Source: Gonium pectorale
Taxonomy: Eukaryota > Chlorophyta > Chlorophyceae > Chlamydomonadales > Volvocaceae
Assembly: GCA_001584585.1 (NCBI GenBank)
Contig: LSYV01000024.1
Span: 76,514 to 103,961 of the forward strand
Direction of reading: 5' to 3'
DNA length: 27,448 nt
In this document: positions 13,497 to 24,100 of the stretch, piece after piece
Numbering within the stretch: the first letter of the stretch is position 1
Layout of the letters: each line of letters starts with the position of its first letter
Program-made: the position numbers and the translations under genes
Notes under the pieces: model-generated
Told to the model about the DNA's origin: nothing
The model's database searches: none
Seen by the model: only the letters and a program-made list of their open reading frames with translations

Positions 13497-14969
13497 AGGC
13501 GGTAGGAACATGATTCACTCCGCACCACGCCGCATTGGCGTGGGCCGAGCCGACGTGAAAGTATATGCTTGCATTCAATGCACCTGCAGCCAGTTGCTGC
13601 GGGATTCTTGCAGTAGTAGACTCTTGCAGTACAGTTTGATGCGAAGTCATGGCAGAGTGTGTGAACCCAGGTCCTCCGGCACATCGTCCGGTCTGGGTCA
13701 GGTGTGCGTATATCGCGAGCCACATGCAGGCTTGTTTTTTATCATCATGATCGCGAGCCCGATGTACATGCACACGCCTGATACAGTATGAGGTAGTGAG
13801 TTTGCTTATGACGACAAGTCCAGCGGCCCGTGCATTGCACGGTGCGTGCGGGGGATGGCGAACAGCGCGTGTGATTAGCCGCTACTCAAATGCCTTGACA
13901 TGGGCAGCAATTCATCGTGTCATCAAACCTAAGATTCTAGCTCATGCCTTGTTCTAGTCGGATTTCCCCACGGGAGATACCACCTTACTATCATAACAAA
14001 TGCGCAACATCTTCTTTGGTTCTGGCACAGTATTTGCTGATTCTGGGCCTTGATTTGCGTGAGGAGCGGTCCTCAAGCGGTGTGGCGTTGTCGTGTAGAC
14101 GAATGTGGCATGCCGAGAAACTTGCGTTTCCGCACCCGTTGGCCCACGTCGAACTGTAACGCCCAAAATAACGCCTGCGCCTCGTTCTGTTGCCGTGTGC
14201 CTGCGCCTGGCCATGCACTCAGGCACAGAGAGCCGCGAAACCTGGACTCTGACCCGCCGCTATGTCTGTCATATAGGAGGGAGGAGCCCAGCGCTGTGCT
14301 GAGCGTACGACACATGCAGCTGGCAAACTACTCACACACCTTCCTGGCCGTTGCACCATGCATGCACGTAGCCGGACCAACCGTACGCTGGACAGGAACC
14401 AGAAGCTTGGACGGCTGCACGGCGTAGCCAACGTAGCTCGGGCTACGGGCGAGGGTTACGGGCATTCGTTAGTTGTGCCACGCTGCTGGGACGTCACCCC
14501 TGCTTCCGCGCTCTTCCTAGACACCTCACAGGCTTACCAGTAAGGAGAGAGCTTAGTGCAGGGGTACATGTGAACAGAAAACAGAAACAGCGAAGCAGGA
14601 CAGGCTTCGGAGGGTGCGGCCTCACAGAGCCTCACCAGCTCTACATGTGCCGCCGGGAGAAGCCAGTGGACAGGGGAGTGCACCATCCCGGTCATTTTCG
14701 GCCCCCCAATAAGCTTCCATTGCATATACATGATGGGCGCTGCCTCCTCAAAGGGTTTATATTGTGGCACGTGGATTGGGGGCACAACGGACAAGACACG
14801 TACCCGCCCCGAAACCAAGCGTGCCAAGATTTGTTTTAGCAACCAATCGCGACTCTCCATGATATCTTGGGATTACCTGATCTGTTCCGCGCTGTAAAAA
14901 AAGTCATGTAGGTTAACCGACGTCTGGTTTGTGGTCGTGTTAAAGCTCTCTTTGCTTGCGCTCTGGAAC
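13497..14969. other. intergenic region between dehydrogenase and SirB1-like genes
   Basis: This 1.5 kb has lower GC than the flanking genes. No exon with splice sites and homology was found. It should hold the 3' untranslated region of the dehydrogenase gene and the promoter of the SirB1-like gene. An in-frame stop at 14895-14897 bounds the next gene's first exon. Confidence 0.5.
14155..14159 (+). terminator. TGTAA polyadenylation signal candidate, dehydrogenase gene
   Basis: This is the first TGTAA after the dehydrogenase stop codon, 659 bases downstream. If used, the 3' untranslated region is long, as is common in volvocine nuclear genes. Confidence 0.4.
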
Positions 14970-17900
14970 ATGAACGGTCATCGCCATTGCGAGCGGCTAA
15001 ATGGGACTCGCGGCGTGAAGCAAGAAGTCGCGCTCCACGTCAACAGCGCCTTGCGAGCTGCTTGGCCATGCATTCGGAGGCGAACTGCAGAGACTAGAGT
15101 GCCTGTGGGCAGCTTGAAGCCCTGCTTAAGACTGGGGTTCGGCATGACCACATGGCCCTCTGGCGCTGCGCGGCGTGTGCGCTGCCACGCAGCTGGCCAG
15201 CATGGCAGCAACCTTCCTAAGGACTGGACGCAGGTAAGTGGGGCTCGTGGGGCCCCAAGCCGTGGCCAAGCATCGCATGTACCCTCCCCCGTGTCCCGCC
15301 TGGCTGATGGCAACCATCCGCGCGCTTGCGGCCCTCCTCATTGTCTGTACTTAGGGACATAGGTTTCTGCACGCCGGCACCCCAGCATAGCCGCACAGCT
15401 GCCCGCGTGCCTTAACAGACGTGACGGCGTACTTCTGCCGCATCTCCCTCCCCAGGTCGTGTCCTGGGCGCAGCAGGAGTTCCGCCGCTGCCTGCCCCGC
15501 TCCCTGCCCGACGACTGCCTGCCGCTGGCCAAGGCCTGCCTGCTGGTGGCGCTGGAGGAGGAGGCGGCGCGCAGCGGGGACGCGGTGCACCCGGAGCTGC
15601 GGGAGCTGGTGGACAGGATGACGCAGCTGAGGTCGGGACCGTTGCAAATGGGGCTGGGTTGGGGGCATGTGACCCTATGTTCCGGTCGATCTAGGGTCGA
15701 GTCGCGGGCCGGAATTGGGTACCGAAATGGGGCCGGGGTTGGGGCATTCGAGGGCGGGGCGGATACGCAGCACCAGCTTGGGTCTTGGAGCCGACGGACA
15801 TCTTGCGCACACGTGTAACCCCAACACACGTGTTGCACGGTGCTTGGATGTGAGCAGAATGCACGCCCCAACGTGCGCAGCTTTTACCGCTCCCGCGTGC
15901 CCACCCACCCTACAAGTCCCGCACCTGGACACCCAGTACATCCAGCCCCAACGTCATTGGCTTTTGCATATGCAACCGCTCTTTAAACCTCCGATTTGTC
16001 GCAGACCCCGCAGCGCTGCAAGCGCCAGCACGTGGAGCGGCGAGCGGCTGGATGCTCTGGCGGCGGAGGTGGCGGCGCTGCTGGAGGCGCAGCTGCTGGA
16101 CGGGGAGGGGGAGGGGGAGGGGCACAGCAGCTCGGACGGCGAGGGCGCTGGGACCAGCAGCCCGCCGGCGCCCCGGACGGAGGGCTCCGCGTCTGCCGCC
16201 ACGCGTCCAGGCGGCGAGGGCAAGGCGGAGGAGGCTCTCACGCCTGGCGCCCCAGGAGCAGCCGCGTCACAAAACGCACCCAGTGAAGATCCAGGGGCGC
16301 TGGGCGAGGGGACGGGGCGGGAGGCGGCGCGGGCCGGGGCCGGGCCTGCCGCTGCCTCGGGCGCTGGCCCCAGCCGTGGCTCCTCCGTCAGCGGCAGCGA
16401 CTCAGCGGATGACACCCTCGGTCCCCTCTTGGAGGCTTCTCCGTCGCCAGGCGCGGACTCGCCCACGACGGTGGGCAGCTTTGACTTCGACACGGAGCAG
16501 GCGCAGCTGCTGGAGCGCATCCGCTCCAGCCGGCCGGGGGCAGTCGGCAGCAGCAGCCGCAGCGCGCGGACCGGGCCCAACGGCAGCAGCCGCAGCAGCG
16601 CCTACTACGGCGCCGCCTGGCCCAGCGGCGGGCGGCGCGCGTACGGCCGGCGGCAGGCGCTGTACCGGCGGTTTCCCGTACAGACGCTGGCGGCGGTCAA
16701 CACGGTGCTGTTTGACCGGCACGGCTACCAGCCCTGCAACCGATACGGCGTGCCGAGGTCCGTTGCGGGCAGGCCGGGGTACGCGTACACAAGGTGTATT
16801 GGTGCTTTGCCAGCGCCGCGCGGAGTGCGCTGGATCGGGAGTTTGGGTGGCGTGAAGACGGGACTCGAAGGTCCCCTGTTCTCCGTGCCTCTGTAGATGA
16901 ATGTACAGCAGCCGCCTTTTATCCTACCGGGGCAGATAGCGCCGCCTTGAAACACAGTCTCGCTGCGCCCCTGGGTGGCACCTAGCACGAGTAACCAGGG
17001 CCTTGCTAATGGGCCACGACCCGCTATGAGGTGTTGCGTCCCTCGCCGTGTGGAGGGGAGCCGGCAGGGCCATTGGCAGTGCCGGCGTTGCGGCTTGTCG
17101 GCTACCCCGTACCTCGCTGGAAGCTCGCTCGCTGGAGACCACTTGCATACCCTAATCGCGCTTAATGCGGTACTCACACGCCCATGGGTTCCCTCATGCG
17201 TCCCCCACCACCGCCCTGCCGCCGCAGCGACCACCAACTATCCTCCGTGCTGGAAGGCGGCGTGGGCGCCAGCGCGGCCCTGTCCATCCTTTACCTGGAG
17301 GCGAGTGGGCAGCTCGCTTAGGCCTATTTTTTCTGTTTGTATGGGAAGTTGGGAGTGTCTAGAGAATCCAGGACGGGGCCTAACACTCCATCGTTCACTG
17401 CAAGTGTCGGGCATGTGGCCGAGGAGCGAGCAACACCGTGGCTAGTCGTGCGTATGCGTGGCTAGTCGTGTCGTAGTTCCTGACCAGTAACTCCGGTTTG
17501 GCGCGATGAGTTACTGACGGGGTTGGCGCGATGAGTCTCGCGTCCGCACACGGTCATGCGCTCAACGGATGACGCTTGCCTGACAAGTCCAATAACAGCT
17601 ACCGGTATGCCCCTCCCTGTTCTGTCCTCTCCACCCTCGTCCCGCCGCGCAGGTCTGCGAGCGGCTGGGCTTCCCACTGGCGGCGAGGCCACTCGAGGAC
17701 GGCCGGTGGGTTTGGTTGCGACACGACCTTGACGGCCGCAGTGGCGCACAGTGCTTTGATACGGATTCCTATCTAAGACACAACCTGGCCGTCTGTGTTC
17801 GCTTCCGACGACAAGGATGTGCCACGGGCCAGGAAGGCAGCGCAACAGCGGATGCCCCGCGCCGCCATGGCCCCGTCGCTCGCGCCGTCACAGAACCTCT

Positions 17901-20465
17901 GTGCGGTCGGCTACGAACCTGCGGGGCATGGGGGACAGAGCCCTCGCTGGCACGATACTTGGACGCGACCTTTTTCCAGTACTCGAACCGTAGCGGGCGA
18001 CGACGCTGCTGATCGCAAGCAGACTGCCTCCCTAGCAACCACCTGTTTTGTTCGCCTCAAGCATAAAACCACATGGCTCTGTGACCTGCACCTGTGCCCT
18101 CTCTCCCGCCAGTCTGCTGATTGTAGGCGCTTCATTGTCGCTGTTTGTGCCTTGGGGCAAAGCGCTTGCGTCGTCTCGTGTTCTCCCATCTCCAGTGTGC
18201 ACGTTTGCGGGACGCCGGCAAGCCCCCCTGTGCCCCCTCCCACTCGCCCTGGCGCTCAGGTACTTTGTGCTGTGGCCGCTGGACGCGCCCCTCGCCTCGG
18301 ACGGGCAGCGCTTCCTGGTGGACCCCTACGGTCGCGGAGGGCTGCTGCTGCTTGAGGAGGTGGGGAGGTGCTCGAGGGAATGGGAATGGGTGGCGCGCAG
18401 CCGCACCGGGCGCATGTGTGATGCCTCCTACGTAACCAGGCAGGGCGACGTCAGCGTACAACGCGTCCTCAACGCTTCGCCATGTCCAAACCGCTCCTTC
18501 CATCCCCATGCACACTCGCCGTGCTCTCATGCTGCGCCTGCAAGGCTGTTTAGACCTTCGGTGCCCCGGAGGCCGTGGCCATCGCCAGCCACACTCAAAC
18601 TCCCGCCTCCCGCACCTCGTCCACGGCAATCCCGTGCGCGTGCGCCAACTTTCAACATCACGTCCCCACCGCCGGACGGGAGAATGCGGCTGGATGCCAG
18701 CACGTCCTCGCTAAACCCGTGTTCACAAACTAGCGCCCCTCCTCATCGCTCCGTGCAGGTGTGCGAGATCTTCGGGGTTTCGGAGGCGGAGGCCCTCGCG
18801 CCGGCCTCCCGGCGCGAGCTGCTTGCGGCGCTTCTGGGCGAGCTCCGCGACAGCCACTGGGCTGCGGCGGTGGGCTGCTCGCCGGCGCCCGGGTCCATGA
18901 CACCGCTCAGCGCCGCCACGGCGCTAGAAAACAAGGTGAATGCCTTGTTGTCCCCAGAGGCCGGTGTTTCTCGGGGACAGGCACCGAGGCGGATGGGGTG
19001 CAATAACTTTGCTTGGTGATCAGGGACAGGCGCGGAAGAACACGCAGGGGGAAGTGCGAGAGGGGTTTACGAGGATTGACAAGAGCAGTTCGCGTGCGCG
19101 TGCAAGGGTGAGCCGCAAGTGCTTTGCGGGAGCACATGCGCCACAGAGCTACCCTCCATGCATCGCCTCCGGTGGGTCGACCCCGTCCGTGCATTGCGAG
19201 GTGCCGCGCGTGGCAGCGGAGGTGCCCTTGCCAGGTGGCACTGGCGATAGGGCGCCGAGCCCAAGCTGGAGGAACCTTTGGGGCAGAGTGTGCACCTTGA
19301 TGCTCCTGACCCTGGAGGGCGGCAGCTCGGCTGTCTGGTGGTGCGGCCCTCGCCCCCCATGGCAGCGCTGCGGATCCCTTCCAAGCCGATTGTGTTCATG
19401 CGTGGCTTTGTGCGCCTGGCCATTGCCGTAATCGCAGGTGCAGGTGCCAGTCACGGGCGTCCGGGCGGCGTCTCTGCGTCGCGCGCTTGCTGCAGCCGAG
19501 AAGCGGCTGTGGCTGCTGCCCAACGATAGGTACGACAGTATTGTACGGCAGCACAGTCCGCTGGGGCCAAGCTCGTACATGCATGGGCGTGGAGAGGCAG
19601 GAGGGTTGGGACGACCTTCTCTCGTTCATCCGCTCACAGCCCAGCTGCCGACCTGCTGAACCTCTTGTTTGTCTTGGCTGCATTGCAGTCCAGGGAGACG
19701 CCCTTGTTCCGTCCACCGCTTTCATGCTTCCGGTGCTGCCCTGCCCCCCTTGATCCGCGCAGCGAGGCGCAGCTGCAGTACGGCCTGCTGATGTACTTCA
19801 GCCGGCGGTATGACGATGCCTGGATCGAGCTCGCGCTTTACCTAGAGCGCTTTGGGCCGCAGCCGCCATCCCACCCCGGCCACCACCCTACGCCTGAGGT
19901 TGGGATAGCCCTTGGCGAGTCGCACTCGGCTCAGCACCACGAGTCGGCTGCGACTCAGCCGCTAGCTTTCAGCAGCGCGGACGGCGCAGCGGACGCGCCG
20001 TCAACAACGGCCCGGGAGGTCGCGGCGGCTGAGCATGCCGCCAGCTCCGCGGCGGCCAGCCCCGCTATGATTGGGACAGCTGGTGAAAGTAGCGGCGCTG
20101 CGGGGATATCCACGGAACCATGCGGAGACGTAGGGCGACGCTCTGAGGTGTCTTGCGCCTCGGCGGGCTCCATGGCATCAGCGGTGCATCCAAACGCCCA
20201 CGGGACGCCGGGAGCGACCCACGGGTCGGCTGCAACTCCACCCTCGTCTGCGGCAGCACGCGAGGTGGCGCCGGGGACCTCCAGCGTCGAGGGCTCTGGC
20301 GCTGACAGCACGGAACCACCGGTCGCACAGGACCACGACTGTTCAGGAAGCCTGTCCACAGCACAAGCCCCGGAGCCAAAGGTGTCAACGCTGCAACAGG
20401 TTGAGCTCCTGGTGGAGCGAATTCGACTGGTGCTTGATTTCGCGCCGGCTCGGTTTGCCCCATAG
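14970..20465 (+). CDS. SirB1-like protein: transglutaminase-like core plus TPR
   Basis: Nine exons, 14970-15233, 15456-15631, 16005-16757, 17228-17300, 17653-17705, 18260-18359, 18759-18935, 19438-19529 and 19763-20465, give about 796 residues. The ATG at 14970 is the first after an in-frame stop. Residues about 370-473 match the SirB1 N-terminal (transglutaminase-like) domain: AAVNTVLFDRHGYQP, then LEGGVGASAALSILYLE, VCERLGFPL, RYFVLWPL and RFLVDPYGRGGLLLLEE. In the usual family, this is followed by TPRs, here ASLRRALAAAEKRLWLLPND and LQYGLLMYFSRRYDDAWIELALYLERFG. The fold seen in SirB1 generally lacks the catalytic triad, and no candidate triad is evident here. A Ser, Gly, Glu and Ala rich insert of roughly 200 residues precedes the core, and a Ser/Ala-rich tail of about 180 residues follows. 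The first TPR helix is not found, so one exon may be missing between 18936 and 19437. Acceptors 19437 and 19443 both keep frame. Molecular role unknown. Confidence 0.82.
17301..17652 (+). other. GC-AG intron in the SirB1-like gene
   Basis: The donor reads GAG/GCGAGT and the acceptor GCGCAG/GTC. This is the only pairing that keeps phase and joins SILYLE to VCERLGFPL, as in bacterial SirB1 proteins. The next GT (in GAGTGGGC) would break the frame. The intron also holds a 14-base direct repeat, CGTGGCTAGTCGTG, at 17437 and 17457. Confidence 0.75.
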
Positions 20466-21157
20466 CCGGTTTGCCTAGCTATTGAGCTTACGGTGTTCAT
20501 ACCTTGGCTTTATCGCACTGTCGAACTACGAATTGAACCCTCCTCAAACTGTTGTTAAGTGAGCGATGACGCCCCTTTTCGTTCGGTGGCGTCCTTGAGT
20601 ACTTTTGACGAAGTCGGCTCGTGCAAAGCTACACTGTATCTACCAGCGTGTTTTGGTAGGCACGACGTGAACTAAACGGGGGCTGTCGCAATCCTTAGTC
20701 TGCCGGGCATTGCGTTCGTCTCCACCCGTCAACACAACTCCCTGGCGCGAATGCTGCGAACTGCTGGGTCGCGGGCGACAACCGCGCAAGTTGCTAGGGC
20801 GTTTGGCGATAACGTTGTTGCCTCGAGTCTGGCACACAGTATGGGACTCGGTATCGTAGGATCCTTTTTTTATACGCCTTCCACACGGATTATGGCATGT
20901 AAGGACCTTGCTTAGTATGCTGGCATTTCGCTGCGAAGCTCCCGCGAACAACCCCGTCCAACGTGCGTACTTTTACGAGGCCATTTCCTCATAGTTGTTC
21001 TTAGCTATACCCTCACAAACAACTCACCGACAGTATACTTACTGACGAAGACCTCCTTATCATAGGTTCCCCGCGTTGGGTACCGTCCTTACCTGTACCG
21101 TCCTCGCATCACCACCACCTTGCCGCGAAACGCAAAACTTAGCAAGCAGCTGCAGGT
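20466..21157. other. intergenic region before gene 5
   Basis: This 692-bp stretch carries the 3' untranslated region of the SirB1-like gene and the upstream region of gene 5. No gene, RNA or clear promoter box was recognised. Confidence 0.5.
20898..20902 (+). terminator. TGTAA polyadenylation signal candidate, SirB1-like gene
   Basis: This is the first TGTAA after the stop at 20463-20465, 433 bases downstream and 256 bases before the next gene's ATG. Confidence 0.4.
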
Positions 21158-24100
21158 ATGAGTGAAGGCCGCCATGGCGCCGAAGGCTCCGAGGGAGGCT
21201 TGTATGGAGACAACGTAGGCGACAAGACCCAGCCGCCTGCCCGGGTAAGCGCCGCGCACCAGGCTTTGTTGTCTTTTTATCGGTGGGTCGAGAGGGCTGC
21301 ACACGCTTAAGAAGGGTAGTTCGCGGCGACCGCGCATTTACTAGGCGAGCTCCTCGAGGCAAAGTCTATACCTCGCTCAGACCCAGATCATCAGTCGCAC
21401 TATTGGAGTACTTCCAGGGTACCTGAATGGAGTAGGTAGTCATTCCGCGACTGTTGCCGCGCTTGGCGCCTTGGGCCGGCGACAAGACGTGCTCTTTGGA
21501 GTTGAACCTCCAGGTAACCTAGTTTTGCAAGAGACGAGCAATCGATTCAGAATTTCAGACTACAACCCAAGTTGCATACTTTGTGCGGTTGGTGCGTGTT
21601 TCGCGGAGCCACGGTGCTAAGGCGGCAGGTAGCGACCCACGGGTCACTTACATCGGATCCACCCCATTTTGTCGCGCAGGACTCGCCCCACGATCGAGAG
21701 CCGCCGCCTGAGGACGATCAATGCAATGCGCTGGACGGCCGGTCCGCTCCCCAGCAGGCCTCCGCCAAAGACCCCGCCCAGAGCTCCGACGCGGCGCCGC
21801 CGCGGCCGTCGCGCGGCGCATCTCACGGGGCGGCTGCTGGCGCCGCCGCTGGGTCACCTGAAAGAAGAATTGAGGACAGCTCCGCAATCTTTGCCGCCCA
21901 ACGCGGCAACCTCGACACTACAGCCGCGCTCGGCGCCGCCGCCTTACTGCGGGATGCGCCGCCAAGCCAAGCACTCCGCCCGCGCCTCTCGCCGTCTGAG
22001 GCGGGCGACCCAGCGGGCGGCGCGGCGGCCTCCGCCTCGGCCGCCGCTGCCGAGGAGCCCATGGAGCCGCACGTTTCTCTTGACCAGCCGCCGTGGGACC
22101 GCCAGGCCGCGCCTGGATACAGCCCCGGGCGGCTCTCCCCGTTTGGCTTCTCCGTACAACGGCCCGGCTCCGGAGCCGGCGCCGGGGGCGCCGTCAGGGG
22201 AGGCGCGCCGCCGGCGGGGCTGGCCGACCCGTGGAACGGCGCGCCCCGCCCGGCAGTCGGCTCATTCCCCATGGCCACCGCGCAGTACCCCCGGCGCTTC
22301 GCGGCGACCATGCGGGCGGCGGCGCCGATGCTGGCCCGCCATCCCGCCGGCCCCTCGCCGCCGCGGCGCCCGGCGCTGCTCTACCCGCCGCCGCCGTCAC
22401 CGCCACTGTACGACGACCTCGCCGCCGCGCAGCCGCCGCCGCCACCACTGTCTGTGTACGATCGGATACCCTCCGTACCGTCGGCCCGCTACTTCGTCTC
22501 CGGGCCTCCGCCTCCGCTGCCGCAGCAGTACGGGGCCGTGCCGGGCCGGGCGGGCCGCGATTTCGGCGTTGAAGCGGAGCCCGCCTACATGGGGCACATG
22601 CCCGGCCGCCTTCCTTTCCGCATCTCCGCTTTGCCCTCGCTGCGTCCCCAGTACCTCACACGCCCTGGCGGCGGCGGCGTTCCGCACATTGGGCTGCCGC
22701 TGCAGCTGGCGCAGCAGATCCCGCAGCAGCGGTACAGCCCATACCCAGGCGCGTCGTCCGTGCTCCGCGCCGCCGGTGGCTTGGCCCTGCAGCCGCAGTC
22801 CCAGGGCCCCGGCGCCCCCGCGCCGCCGCTGACCGTGCTGCGGCACGCGCCGCCGCCACCGCCGCCCGGCGCCGCGCACACGCCGCCGCCGTCGCCGTCG
22901 CCGTCGCCGCCGTCGCCGCTGGCGGGCGTGGCGGCCTCATCAGGCCTGAGCTACCGCCAGAACCTGCAAGCGTACCTCCACCATGAGGAGCAGAGGAAGC
23001 AGGCCCTGCTCGCAGCCTACCAGGACGCAGCGGCGGCGGCGGCGGCGCCGCCGCCGCCGTCGCCCTCGCGCCGCGGCCGCGCCGGGATGGAGCGTGACGT
23101 GGGGGAAGGCCAGGGGCAGGGCCAGGATGACGAGGCGAGTGCGGCAGCGGCGCGGGAGCTGCTGCGCGGCTTGGCGGATGGCGGCAGGGGCCTGCTCCGT
23201 CGCCGCGTGGGGGCAGCCGTGGAGTGCGGGGGAGAATGGGCTGGTGTCGACGAGGCGGCCCTCGGGTTGCTCGGACCTGACACTGCCGGGAGGGCCGAGG
23301 TTCCACCCGCGGGAGCGGAAGCCGGGGGTGGAGGCAGCTCGCAGGGGAGGCCGCCCAAACAGGAAGAGGAGGGTCAGGAGGGCGGCATCGCTAAGCCGGG
23401 CGCTGCGTCGGGCTTTGAAAGCCCGGGTCCTGAGCACGCCCCACGCAACCCCGGCTACGCCGTCAGCGGGCTGCAGACCGTCAAGAGTCTGGCCGCCGCC
23501 GCCGGAGGCGGCACTCCGCTGCCAGTGGTCACCGCCGCGACCGCTGCCGCCCCTCGCACCGCCATTCCCGCCCGGCTGGCGCCGCTCTACCCAGAGGCGC
23601 CGGCGGGGCTGGAGCCGGCGCTGGAGCTGCGTTTGCAGGCTGCAGCTGCCGCCGCCGCTACTGCCGCCGCAGCCGCCGCTGCGCCGGCGCCGGCTGCGGC
23701 TGTCAGCCTGCCGCTGACGGTGTACCACAGCGACCGCAAGTGCCCCAAGATCCTGACGCCGCGGTCCATGCGGGTCGGGGACCCCAAGTACCTGGTGTTG
23801 CCCACGGAGATCGCCCAGGTGAGGACGAGGATTGTCTCAACCCCGTGTACGAAGGGTGTACGAACGATGTAGAAGGATGTACCCACCCCATTTTCTCTCG
23901 GCGGGCCCCGGGGAGGGCGTGTCGGGGCCGGGGAGGGGCGCGCGCGCTCGTGTTTGCGGCGCTGCCGCCCGCGCCACCTTCCCTCAACCCCCGCCGCGTC
24001 AGTCGCCTGCCACCTGACGCCCGCGCCGTTGGCACCCGGTACCTGCGGAACGAAACGAGCGGCCCTGGCTCAATGCCATGGCTGGTCCTGCTCATGCGTG

